Below, one piece after another: positions 8,079 to 14,768 of a DNA stretch of 18,001 nucleotides (within the stretch, counting starts at the first letter, position 1; the number at the start of each line of letters is the position of its first letter). The DNA is from Hyphomicrobiales bacterium (GTDB taxonomy: Bacteria; Pseudomonadota; Alphaproteobacteria; Rhizobiales; Xanthobacteraceae), in assembly GCA_023266695.1 (NCBI GenBank), contig JAHFPO010000028.1, forward strand, positions 1 through 18,001, read 5' to 3'. Made by a program: the position numbers and the translations under genes. Below the pieces are notes generated by a model that saw nothing but the letters and a program-made list of their open reading frames with translations, made no database searches and had not been told where the DNA came from.

Positions 8079-8450
8079 TTATTGTCCGGTATATCGCTCG
8101 GGATAGGGCGGAAAACTGTAGATCGCGTTCTCGCCGGCGCTGCCCCTCGACCGCGCCGCCGGACGGGGCTTGGTGGGCTGCGTGGTGGCCTTGGTCGCGG
8201 TCTGCGGTATCGCTTCGGCGGGAATCGCTCGCGTCGAGCCGATCGACCCGGTGGTTTCGGCGGAAGGTGCCGCGGCAGGAGCCGCGATCTGCCGCTCGCC
8301 GGACGGGGGTGCGATTCTGTGCTCGAGCGCCCGTTTGCCGGCTACGATCGCACCGGGCTGCGCATCGTTCACTCCGAACAGGCGAATACCGATGATGACG
8401 AGCGCCAGGCTCACCAACATCGCTCCGATGATGTATCGAATATCCAACAT
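8079..8450 (-). CDS. Small single-TM protein with Pro/Ala-rich tail, unknown function
   Basis: Hypothetical 123-aa protein. The start at ATG 8450 (MLDIRYIIG) is preferred over the longer frame because an AGAGGAG lies about 10-16 nt upstream and the extra N-terminal residues look non-coding. Residues 5-27 form one hydrophobic helix (YIIGAMLVSLALVIIGI). The rest is low-complexity Ala/Pro/Thr sequence containing AETTGSIGST, ending PYPERYTGQ. Its layout resembles that of the neighbouring gene at 8621-9004, and both share the same upstream element. It is probably inner-membrane anchored with a periplasmic tail. I do not recognise a characterised family. Confidence 0.65.
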   Translation of the reverse strand: MLDIRYIIGAMLVSLALVIIGIRLFGVNDAQPGAIVAGKRALEHRIAPPSGERQIAAPAAAPSAETTGSIGSTRAIPAEAIPQTATKATTQPTKPRPAARSRGSAGENAIYSFPPYPERYTGQ

Positions 8451-8514
8451 GGCCGATCGACTCCTCTCAAGCCCGCGCCCCCCGCCATGCGGGCGCGGCA
8501 TGATCTGGCCGTCC

Positions 8515-8542
8515 TAGATAAACTGAGTCGGGGAGAAACAAG
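8515..8542 (-). promoter_or_regulatory. Putative promoter of the 8079-8450 gene (copy 1 of shared element)
   Basis: On the minus strand, CTTGTT (8542-8537) and TATCTA (8520-8515) are separated by 16 nt, resembling -35 and -10 boxes 65 bp before ATG 8450. The segment 8518-8544 matches 9073-9099 at 22 of 27 positions, including 13 identical bases CGACTCAGTTTAT. Confidence 0.55.
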
Positions 8543-8584
8543 CGAAACTCGCGAAGCGAACGCGAAAATTTTTACGGGTGTTGC

Positions 8585-8611
8585 AAAAGAGCCCGGCCCG
8601 GCCGCGCGCTC
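8585..8611 (-). terminator. Possible terminator after the 8621-9004 gene
   Basis: Read on the minus strand, GAGC (8611-8608) and GCTC (8592-8589) enclose a GC-rich self-complementary core (CGGCC-G-GGCCG), immediately followed by TTTT (8588-8585). It lies 10 bp past the stop codon. The outer stem is short. Confidence 0.4.
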
Positions 8612-8620
8612 CGGCGGCGT

Positions 8621-9004
8621 TTAGCGCAAGCCCCCGAAGAGCGGGATCATCCGGAACGCCGACGCGAACGGTAAGCCGGGTGTCTCCGTCTGACGACGCC
8701 TCTCCGCCCTAGCCGGGTTCGCCGGTTTCGCGACCAAATCTGAATTCTCCTCGGCGGGCTTCAGCGGAGGATTGGGGACGCGCGCATTGGCGCTGATCGG
8801 ACCGCCGGTCTCGATGGCGGGCTCCGCGGCGGGCATGGCGACCCGCCCCGAGGCGGGCTGGGTCGCGGCCACGGCCTCGATCTTCGGCGCCACTCGGCCG
8901 ATCGCCACCATGAAGGAGTCGTAGCCGCCGAGAAGATAGACCCCGCCCGCGACAATCACCGCGCCCGCCCAGGCCGAGAAGATCTTGATCCAATCATCGG
9001 ACAT
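8621..9004 (-). CDS. Small single-TM protein with Pro/Ala-rich tail, unknown function
   Basis: Hypothetical 127-aa protein starting MSDDWIKIFSAWAG at ATG 9004, with an AAAGGCGGG stretch upstream. A hydrophobic helix covers about residues 8-26 (IFSAWAGAVIVAGGVYLLGG). The remainder is Ala/Pro-rich (PAAEPAIETGGPISANARVP), followed by a basic patch RAERRRQ and ending LFGGLR. General plan, the AxxxxETxGxI-like stretch and the promoter-like element match the neighbour at 8079-8450, suggesting distant paralogues or co-regulated envelope proteins. No catalytic motif is visible. Confidence 0.65.
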   Translation of the reverse strand: MSDDWIKIFSAWAGAVIVAGGVYLLGGYDSFMVAIGRVAPKIEAVAATQPASGRVAMPAAEPAIETGGPISANARVPNPPLKPAEENSDLVAKPANPARAERRRQTETPGLPFASAFRMIPLFGGLR

Positions 9005-9069
9005 GACGACCCGCCTTTCGATCCCGGCCGCGGCACCAGCGGCGGCCGCTACGATCTCGCCGACACCAT

Positions 9070-9097
9070 AGTATAAACTGAGTCGCGCGAAAATAAG
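9070..9097 (-). promoter_or_regulatory. Putative promoter of the 8621-9004 gene (copy 2 of shared element)
   Basis: On the minus strand, CTTATT (9097-9092) and TATACT (9075-9070) are separated by 16 nt, 66 bp before ATG 9004. Spacer and distance match copy 1 at 8515-8542. The -35 side overlaps the T-run of the terminator-like hairpin ending the upstream operon. Confidence 0.55.
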
Positions 9098-9112
9098 CGG
9101 CCGAATGCGGCC
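9089..9112 (-). terminator. Terminator-like hairpin at the end of the ABC/fusion operon
   Basis: On the minus strand, GGCCG (9112-9108), a CATT loop and CGGCC (9103-9099) are followed by GCTTATTTT (9098-9090). It lies 15 bp past the lipoprotein stop. The 5-bp stem is short but the position fits. Confidence 0.45.
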
Positions 9113-9127
9113 ACCTCGCTCAGGCGG

Positions 9128-9295
9128 CTAGCGCGGGCGCGGAGCGGCATCCTTGCAGGCGAGCGGAGCCTCCGCGCTTTCGCTGGTCGGTAACAGATAG
9201 CCGCACTTGTCGCAGCCGGTGAGCGCCAATCCGAGGGCGATGAGGCCGAGATAAACCCCCGCTCTGGCGCGGAGACGACCGATCGTGGCGCCCAT
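9128..9295 (-). CDS. Tiny lipoprotein with CxxCG motif
   Basis: 55-aa predicted lipoprotein. From ATG 9295 (MGATIGRLRAR) a basic n-region is followed by a hydrophobic stretch and the lipobox ALTGC, so signal peptidase II would cut before Cys28. The mature peptide is about 28 residues, starts CDKCGYLLP, carries a third Cys and ends in a basic, Pro-rich tail (CKDAAPRPR). A GTG at 9313, overlapping the stop of the preceding gene as GTGA, is an alternative start adding six residues; either way it is probably translationally coupled. I recall very small lipoproteins of similar CDxCG build in Rhizobiales with no known function. The last residue of the lipid-attachment signal is Ala/Asp, with Asp at +2 hinting at inner-membrane retention by the E. 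coli rule. Confidence 0.72.
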   Translation of the reverse strand: MGATIGRLRARAGVYLGLIALGLALTGCDKCGYLLPTSESAEAPLACKDAAPRPR

Positions 9296-9309
9296 GCTGA
9301 TGATGTTCC

Positions 9310-11148
9310 TCACGCCGCCTTGCTCGCCTTGCCGGCCTTTTCCACCTTCACGCCGCCGCCTTCGGTGAGCATCACCTTGTTCAAGAGCTTCACCAGCGCG
9401 TAGACCGACTCGATCGCCGGCGCCGGGGTGTTGGTGATTTTCGCCATCTCCAGGATCGAGCCGATGAGCGCCTCGGTCTCGAGCGAGCGCCCGGCTTCCA
9501 CGTCCTGCAACATCGAGGTCTTGTGGGCGCCCACGGCCTCCGCCCCCTCGATGCGCTTCTCGATGGTGACGCGGAACTTGACGCCGAGCTTCTGGGCGAT
9601 CTCCTGGGCCTCCCTCATCATGTTGGCGGCCAATTCGCGGGTCTCGGCGAACTGGCAGATGTCCACAAGCGTGGCGTGGGTGAGCGCGCTGATCGGATTG
9701 AAGGAAAGATTGCCCCAGGCCTTCAGCCAGATTTCCGAGCGGATGTCCTTCAAGACGCGCGATTTCAGGCCCGCCTTGACGAAGAGATCATGGACCGCCT
9801 TCACGCGTTCCGTCTCCTTGCCGTCGAGCTCGCCCACCGGGAAGCGGTCGCCCTCCACGTGATGGATCACGCCGGGCGCGGTCACCGCCGCCGCCGGATA
9901 GACCACGCAGCCGATGATGCGGCTGGGGTCGATCTTCTTGGTCAGCACACCGGAGGGATCGAGGCTCATGAGCTTCTGGTTGTCGAATTTGCCGCCGAGC
10001 TTCTGGAAGTACCACCACGGCAGGCCGTTCTGCACCGTGATCACCATGGTGTCGGGCCCGAGCAGATTGTCGATGTCGCGCACCACCTGGTCGAGGAAAT
10101 GCGCCTTGACCGCGAGCACCACCACATCCTGCTTGCCGGCGTCGGCGGCCTTGTCCACCGCCTTCACCTTGGCGGTCTCGACCTTGCCGTCGTGCCATTC
10201 GAGCTTGAGGCCGTTCTTCTGGATGGCGGCGAGGTGGGCGCCTTGATCGATCACGGTCACATCGTTGCCGGCAAGCGCGAATTTCGCCGCCATCAGGCCG
10301 CCGATGGCGCCGGCGCCCACCACGCAAATGCGCTTGGGCTTCGGTTCCCCGGCCAGGAGATAGGGGCTCGGCAGCACCTGATCGAACTTGTTGACGAGCG
10401 TGCCGACGCCGTCGATCACGATCTCGACGACGTTCTTGGCGTCCGCCATCACGCCGGCACCGAGCGAGGTGCCGCAGGCGATGATGTCGCCGGGCATCAG
10501 GGTCATGTCCTTGGAGACCGCCGCCACCAGCTTGTAGGGTGGGAAGAACATGTCGGCGACCGGATAGTTCTGCACCTCTTTGCCATTGAGCACGGTGCGG
10601 ATCACGAGCTTGGCCGGATCGACGCCGGTGGTGATCACCGGGCCGAACACGCCGAAGGTGTCGAAGCTCTTGGCGCGCGTCCACTGATCGAAAGTCGGGA
10701 ATTTCTTCATCAGATCGACGGCGGTGACATCGTTCACGCAGGTGTAGCCGAAGATGTAGTCCTTCGCTTCCGCCTCGCTCACGTTGAAGCACTTCTTGCC
10801 GATGACGACGCCGAGCTCGCCCTCATAGACGATGCGGCCGGTATAGGTCTTCGGCCGCTCGATCGGCTGGCCGTGCGGGTGATAGGCGTTGGGCGCCTTC
10901 AGGAAATAGAGCGGCTCGTCGGGGACCTGGAAGCTGTTCTTGGCGGCGAGCTGGTGGAAGTTGTTCCACAGGCAGACCATCTTCGACGGATCGCACGGCG
11001 TCAGAACCTTCACCTCGGAAAGCTTCACCTTGTCGCCGGTCGCCTTGGCGCCCGCGAAGGGGTCGCCGGAATGGACCGCGATGGTGTCTCCTATGAGCGT
11101 GCCGAAGCCGGTCTTGCCGCCCTTTTCGTACCTGATCCACTGAGTCAT
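9310..11148 (-). CDS. Fusion: FAH-family hydrolase + ketopantoate reductase-like enzyme
   Basis: 612-aa two-domain enzyme. Residues about 1-262 form a fumarylacetoacetate-hydrolase-family domain: RIVYEGELGVVIGK places metal-ligand acidic residues at E109 and E111, and CVNDVTAVD supplies D140. Such enzymes cleave or decarboxylate beta-diketo/oxo acids using Mg2+ or Mn2+. Residues about 270-600 form an ApbA/PanE-type 2-dehydropantoate reductase domain: NAD(P)-binding GAGAIGG (278-284), VQNG (372-375), KAWGN with catalytic-type K476, NP (484-485) and the late SMLQDVEAGR block. Both active sites appear intact. A short linker (SPYLLAGEPKPKR) joins them. GGGAGGAG precedes ATG 11148. Fusion implies consecutive steps on one metabolite, for example ketone reduction coupled to C-C cleavage or decarboxylation; true ketopantoate reduction is less likely given the context. 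The substrate is unknown. Confidence 0.88.
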   Translation of the reverse strand: MTQWIRYEKGGKTGFGTLIGDTIAVHSGDPFAGAKATGDKVKLSEVKVLTPCDPSKMVCLWNNFHQLAAKNSFQVPDEPLYFLKAPNAYHPHGQPIERPKTYTGRIVYEGELGVVIGKKCFNVSEAEAKDYIFGYTCVNDVTAVDLMKKFPTFDQWTRAKSFDTFGVFGPVITTGVDPAKLVIRTVLNGKEVQNYPVADMFFPPYKLVAAVSKDMTLMPGDIIACGTSLGAGVMADAKNVVEIVIDGVGTLVNKFDQVLPSPYLLAGEPKPKRICVVGAGAIGGLMAAKFALAGNDVTVIDQGAHLAAIQKNGLKLEWHDGKVETAKVKAVDKAADAGKQDVVVLAVKAHFLDQVVRDIDNLLGPDTMVITVQNGLPWWYFQKLGGKFDNQKLMSLDPSGVLTKKIDPSRIIGCVVYPAAAVTAPGVIHHVEGDRFPVGELDGKETERVKAVHDLFVKAGLKSRVLKDIRSEIWLKAWGNLSFNPISALTHATLVDICQFAETRELAANMMREAQEIAQKLGVKFRVTIEKRIEGAEAVGAHKTSMLQDVEAGRSLETEALIGSILEMAKITNTPAPAIESVYALVKLLNKVMLTEGGGVKVEKAGKASKAA

Positions 11149-11292
11149 TACGCTCCTCCCATTACGCCCGGCCCCTAATATGGGGGCGGATTGTTCGTTG
11201 TGCAGCGCGAAAGCCGCGTTTCATATCCGTTCAGCCGATCATGCCGCCTCGGCACCCTGGTCCGCAAGCAAGACCGGCGAGGCCGTTCGCCG

Positions 11293-12321
11293 CTAGCTGC
11301 CGCCGCCGGCCGAAAGCGCGCGGATGGCGCGGAAAAGCTCCGTCACTGCGGGCTCCGGCAGGTTGCGTGTGATGAACACGAGCCGGCTCTGGCGCTTGCC
11401 GGCGGGCCAGGCGGCGAGCTCCACCGGCGGATGGGCGAGGTGCTGCACGTACTGCACCACCACCGGCCCGCGGCAGCCTTGCACATCGAGCAGCCCCTTC
11501 ACGCGCAGGAGATCGGGGCCGCGCAGCGCGACGAGCGCGTCCATGGTCTGTTCGAAGGCGGGCCACGGGACAGGGGCGTCTTCGGCGAGCACGAAGCTCT
11601 GAATCCCGTCGCCGTGCTCCGCCGCAGCGAGGAACGCGGGACGCGCGCCCTTCCCGCCCGCGAGCAGGAATTGCGGGTCGAGCGCGCCGTCGACAGCGGA
11701 GGCGATCGCGGCGCGCGGATTGAGCGCGCGCAATTGCGCCGTCAGCTTGCCGACGGCCGGTTCGCCGGCAAGATCGGTTTTGGTCAGCACCAGGCGGTCG
11801 GCGAGGATCGCCTGCTTGCGGGCCTCCGGCGCCCGTTCCAACGTCGCCGGACCCAAGACCGCATCCACGAGCGCGACCACCGCTTCCAGATGAAACTCGC
11901 CGCCGAGCGCGCGGTCGGTGGCGAAGGTCGCGAGAATGGGCGCCGGATCGGCAAGCCCGCTAGTTTCGATCAGGATGCGCTGGAAGTGGGGCGCAAGCCC
12001 GCGCTCGCGCTCGTAATGAAGCTTGCGCAAGGCGATCTGAAGATCGGAGCGCACGGTGCAGCAGAGGCAGCCGTTGCCGAGGAGCACGATCTCATCCGCA
12101 CACTCGCGCAGGAGCGCGGCATCGATGCCGGTTTCGCCGAATTCGTTGACCACCACCGCGGTGCCGGTGCCCTCCGCGCTTTCGAGAAAACGCTTGATCA
12201 GGGTGGTCTTGCCGGCGCCGAGGAAGCCGGTGACGACGGTGACCGGAATGCGCCCGCCGCGCGAATGCTTGAGCCGGCGACCGAACGGGCTCGCGTCCGG
12301 CGACGGGAAGAGCTGGAGCAT
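11293..12321 (-). CDS. CobW/COG0523-family metal-chaperone GTPase
   Basis: 342-aa G3E-type P-loop GTPase. Seen motifs: Walker A GFLGAGKTT (32-40), switch region NEFGETGID (59-67), the family metal-binding motif GCLCCTV with C85, C87 and C88, ETSGLADP (119-126) and TKTD (180-183, the guanine-specificity position). The C-terminal third matches a CobW_C-type domain. Relatives insert or supply zinc, cobalt or other metals to client enzymes, including nitrile hydratase activators and ZNG1. The client here is unknown; adjacency to a histidine-rich propeller suggests it. The start ATG 12321 has only weak Shine-Dalgarno support; an internal start would need to lie before Walker A at residue 32. It is separated from the gene before it by a REP-like palindrome, and from the next gene by 144 bp without any visible gene. 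Confidence 0.88.
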   Translation of the reverse strand: MLQLFPSPDASPFGRRLKHSRGGRIPVTVVTGFLGAGKTTLIKRFLESAEGTGTAVVVNEFGETGIDAALLRECADEIVLLGNGCLCCTVRSDLQIALRKLHYERERGLAPHFQRILIETSGLADPAPILATFATDRALGGEFHLEAVVALVDAVLGPATLERAPEARKQAILADRLVLTKTDLAGEPAVGKLTAQLRALNPRAAIASAVDGALDPQFLLAGGKGARPAFLAAAEHGDGIQSFVLAEDAPVPWPAFEQTMDALVALRGPDLLRVKGLLDVQGCRGPVVVQYVQHLAHPPVELAAWPAGKRQSRLVFITRNLPEPAVTELFRAIRALSAGGGS

Positions 12322-12342
12322 GGAATGCGACCGATCTTATTC

Positions 12343-12387
12343 CGTCATCCTTCGAGGGCCGCCTTCGGCGGCCACCTCAGGATGACG
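12343..12387. repeat. REP-like palindrome between LVIVD and CobW genes
   Basis: An imperfect 45-bp palindrome begins CGTCATCCTTCGAGG and ends CCTCAGGATGACG, with a GGCCGCC-TTC-GGCGGCC core. It fills most of the 74-bp gap, 8 bp after the LVIVD stop codon. Palindromes of this CATCCTTCGAGG...CCTCAGGATG type are recurrent intergenic elements in Bradyrhizobium-like genomes, as I recall. The transcript could fold into a stable hairpin protecting upstream mRNA or partly terminating. Confidence 0.75.
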
Positions 12388-12395
12388 ATGCAAAG

Positions 12396-13649
12396 TCAAA
12401 AATCCATCTCGAGGATATAGAGCCCGCCGGCGTGGCGGTCGACGGTATAGACGATCTCGCGCTCGTCGACGAACACGTCGTTCAACTGGATCGATTTCGC
12501 GGGCGAGAGCGGCGGCGCCGGCGGCACGAAGGCGGCGACTTCCTTCGGCTGGTACGGATTGGAAATGTCGTAGGCGCGCAAGCCGCCGTTGAAGAAGGTG
12601 CCGATGATGACCTCGTCCGACTGCCAGGCGGTCGGCAGCGGCACGTTCTCGTGGATGTTGTGGGCGCCGAAACGGCCGCCGCGGCCACGGAACGCATTGA
12701 GGTTCGGCATCGGACAGGTCGAGATCGGCACCGGGTTCCTCTCGTCGCGGGCGTCGAGAATCCACACGAGCTTCGGCCAATCGTCGGCGCGATCGACCAC
12801 CGACTCGTCGGTCACCACCAAGAGGCCGCGCTCGAACAGCGGCAGGATGGTGTGGGTGAATCCGTGATAGGGCGGCGAGTTGTCCCAGCGGCAGACCGGT
12901 TTCGGCCGCGCCTTGTCGGAAATATCCAGAATGAACATGCCGCCGTCGATATAGCCGAGATAGCAGCGGTCGGGCCGGCGCGGATAGACATTGGTGTTGT
13001 GGGCGCGGAAGCCCATGTCGTAGAGCGGCTTCTGATGGCGCGCGGGCGGTGGCTCCGCATCGCCTACGCGCGTGCCTGGCATCCACCAGCGCCCGACCTC
13101 GGCGGGCTTCGACGGATTCTTCACGTCGAAAATCTGGTAGCACTGGTCGTCGAGCGGATGGCTCGCCTGGAAGTCGGCGGCACCCGAGGCCATGTGCACG
13201 TACTCGCCGTCGCAGAACCAGAGCTGGTGCACGCCGCGCGAATGCGGCCCCGAGCGGTCGACGAAGGCGACCGATCTCGGCTTCTCCGGCACCGAGATGT
13301 CGAACAATTCGAAGCCCGCCGGCTGCTGACCGACGTTGCGGCACTGATAGGCGACCGCCATCAGGTTGCCGCAGGTCTCCAGCGAGTTCGAACGCATGTA
13401 GCTCTGCGGCAAATCCGTCTGCACCACGATCTTCGGCTTTTTCGGATCGGAGACGTCGACGGCGGTGAAATTCTTGGGCGCGCTCTCGTGGGCGAGCCAG
13501 AGGATGCGGCGGCCGTCCTTGGCGATCTGGATCGACATGCCCTCGCCCATGCCGCCGAAGCCCGAAAGCTCGTGCTGGGCGAGCGGCTTGAAGTTCCACG
13601 CGGTCGCATCGGATGCCTTGCGACGAAGCGGTTTCTTTGCAGGTGACAT
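12396..13649 (-). CDS. LVIVD-repeat beta-propeller protein, possible metalloenzyme
   Basis: 417-aa protein of repeated beta-propeller blades. Recurrent D-[VI]-x-x-P-x-x-P turns mark the blades: VDVSDPKKP (64-72), FDISVPEKP (116-124), FDVKNPSKP (174-182), LDISDKARP (241-249), LDARDERNP (298-306) and YDISNPYQP (360-368). Histidines cluster in motifs lying between blades: PHSRGVHQ (135-142), FRAHNTN (214-220), YHGFTHT (261-267), GAHNIHEN (328-335) and DRHAGG (404-409), reminiscent of the metal-binding centre of propeller enzymes such as SBP56/methanethiol oxidase, though homology is not claimed. No signal peptide is visible, so it is probably cytoplasmic. CGGAGAA before ATG 13649 supports the start. 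It follows the binding-protein gene after a terminator-like hairpin and precedes a CobW GTPase. Function unknown. Confidence 0.78.
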   Translation of the reverse strand: MSPAKKPLRRKASDATAWNFKPLAQHELSGFGGMGEGMSIQIAKDGRRILWLAHESAPKNFTAVDVSDPKKPKIVVQTDLPQSYMRSNSLETCGNLMAVAYQCRNVGQQPAGFELFDISVPEKPRSVAFVDRSGPHSRGVHQLWFCDGEYVHMASGAADFQASHPLDDQCYQIFDVKNPSKPAEVGRWWMPGTRVGDAEPPPARHQKPLYDMGFRAHNTNVYPRRPDRCYLGYIDGGMFILDISDKARPKPVCRWDNSPPYHGFTHTILPLFERGLLVVTDESVVDRADDWPKLVWILDARDERNPVPISTCPMPNLNAFRGRGGRFGAHNIHENVPLPTAWQSDEVIIGTFFNGGLRAYDISNPYQPKEVAAFVPPAPPLSPAKSIQLNDVFVDEREIVYTVDRHAGGLYILEMDF

Positions 13650-13663
13650 TCAGTTCTCCGGAC

Positions 13664-13702
13664 AAAAACGTGCAGAGGCCGACGCGGACGCGCCGGCCTC
13701 TG
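13664..13702 (-). terminator. Terminator or attenuator between binding-protein and LVIVD genes
   Basis: On the minus strand a perfect 9-bp stem CAGAGGCCG (13702-13694) / CGGCCTCTG (13681-13673) with a 12-nt loop is followed by CACG and then TTTTT (13668-13664). It sits inside the 69-bp gap just 16 bp after the binding-protein stop and 15 bp before the next start, so partial termination lowering expression of the downstream genes is plausible. Confidence 0.6.
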
Positions 13703-13718
13703 AGCTTAATTCACGTCA

Positions 13719-14717
13719 TCAAGCGCCCGCGCGCGCCTTGTCCATGAAGTCCGTCCGGAACGCCTTGTTCCAGTCCGGGATGGCAGCGATCTTCTTTTCC
13801 TGCAGCAGGATTTCCGCGTGCTTCTGCATGTAGGGCTTGAGGTCCGACGGCCAGCCGGGGCCGACTTCGACTCGCGCCAACGCCTTCTGCAAGGTCTCCT
13901 TGGACATCTTGTAGCCCTTGGAGGTGTAGAAGCCGTAGATCGCGTCGGCCACCTTGCTCGGGTTCTGCTTGAAGTCGCGTTCCACGTCGATCCAGGCCTT
14001 CAAGTAGTTGACGACGGTGTCGGGATTCTTCTCGACGAACTCCGGCGTCGCCGCCATGAACACAGGCAGCTTGTCGAAGCTGTAGAAATCCACCAGCGTG
14101 ACAGCAAGACCGTCGGCCTCGGCGATGGCGTTGTAGGGCTCCACGGTCACCATGGCGTCCACGGTCTTGGCGGCCATGGCGGCCACCATGTTGTTCACGT
14201 CCATGCGGATCTCTTCGTAGTCGCCCTTGTTGAGCCCGGCGCCCTTGGCGATCTGGTCGACGAAGATGTTGCCGGTGGACGAGCCAGTCTGGTTGGCGAC
14301 CTTCTTGCCGCGCAGCTGCTCCATCTTGGTGATGCCGGTATCCTTGCGCGCCATCACGCGGGCGGTCTTGCCGACGTTCTCGACCACGGCGATGGCGATG
14401 AGGCTGCCCTTGTCGTGCCCGATGATGAAGGAGGGGCCCGCGTAGGTGCCCATGTCGACCTGACGCGCCACCATCTGCTGCATGGTGAGGTTGCCGGAGG
14501 GCACCGCGAACTCCTCGAACTTGACGCCGCGTTTTTCGAGCAGCCCCGACTTCAACAGATAGTAGGTGGGCATTCCCCACATGTTGGTCTGATAGCCCTG
14601 GCGGATGGGCGCCGCCTGCGCGAACGCCGGGCGGGATCCCAAGCCGGCGACCAGCACGCTGGCGCCGGCGGTCGCCAGATATTGCCGGCGGGTCAGTCCT
14701 CTACGCCGATGTGTCAT
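13719..14717 (-). CDS. ABC transporter periplasmic binding protein (NMT1/SsuA-like)
   Basis: 332-aa solute-binding protein for the adjacent transporter. ATG 14717 is chosen because AGGAGGAAA stands 6 nt upstream; the frame open to 14762 is not needed. The N-terminus MTHRRRGLTRRQYLATAGAS is a Tat-type signal (TRRQYL) with probable cleavage after AFA (31-33), so it may be exported folded. The mature part fits the NMT1/SsuA/TauA class: YQTNMWGMPTYYLLKSGLL, VPSGNLTMQQMVARQVDMG, LRGKKVANQTGSSTG (helix-start ligand loop) and DAMVTVEPYN. This class binds sulfonates, nitrate, thiamine precursors, aromatic acids and others; the ligand cannot be read from sequence. It is the fourth gene of the operon, 51 bp after the ATPase gene. 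Confidence 0.88.
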   Translation of the reverse strand: MTHRRRGLTRRQYLATAGASVLVAGLGSRPAFAQAAPIRQGYQTNMWGMPTYYLLKSGLLEKRGVKFEEFAVPSGNLTMQQMVARQVDMGTYAGPSFIIGHDKGSLIAIAVVENVGKTARVMARKDTGITKMEQLRGKKVANQTGSSTGNIFVDQIAKGAGLNKGDYEEIRMDVNNMVAAMAAKTVDAMVTVEPYNAIAEADGLAVTLVDFYSFDKLPVFMAATPEFVEKNPDTVVNYLKAWIDVERDFKQNPSKVADAIYGFYTSKGYKMSKETLQKALARVEVGPGWPSDLKPYMQKHAEILLQEKKIAAIPDWNKAFRTDFMDKARAGA

Positions 14718-14768
14718 TGCAGTTTCCTCCTCATGGCTGTTTAGCGTCCCACGCCCCTCCACTCGCAG

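Noticed and set aside
9523..11178. 551-codon plus-strand open frame
   Set aside because: It is antisense to the FAH/ketopantoate-reductase fusion, which has clear motifs and a strong ribosome-binding site; the frame is His/Asp/Val-rich without domains.
12337..13665. 442-codon minus-strand open frame alternative to the LVIVD gene
   Set aside because: Same strand but a different frame, Arg-rich throughout; the LVIVD frame has repeated blade motifs and a good ribosome-binding site.
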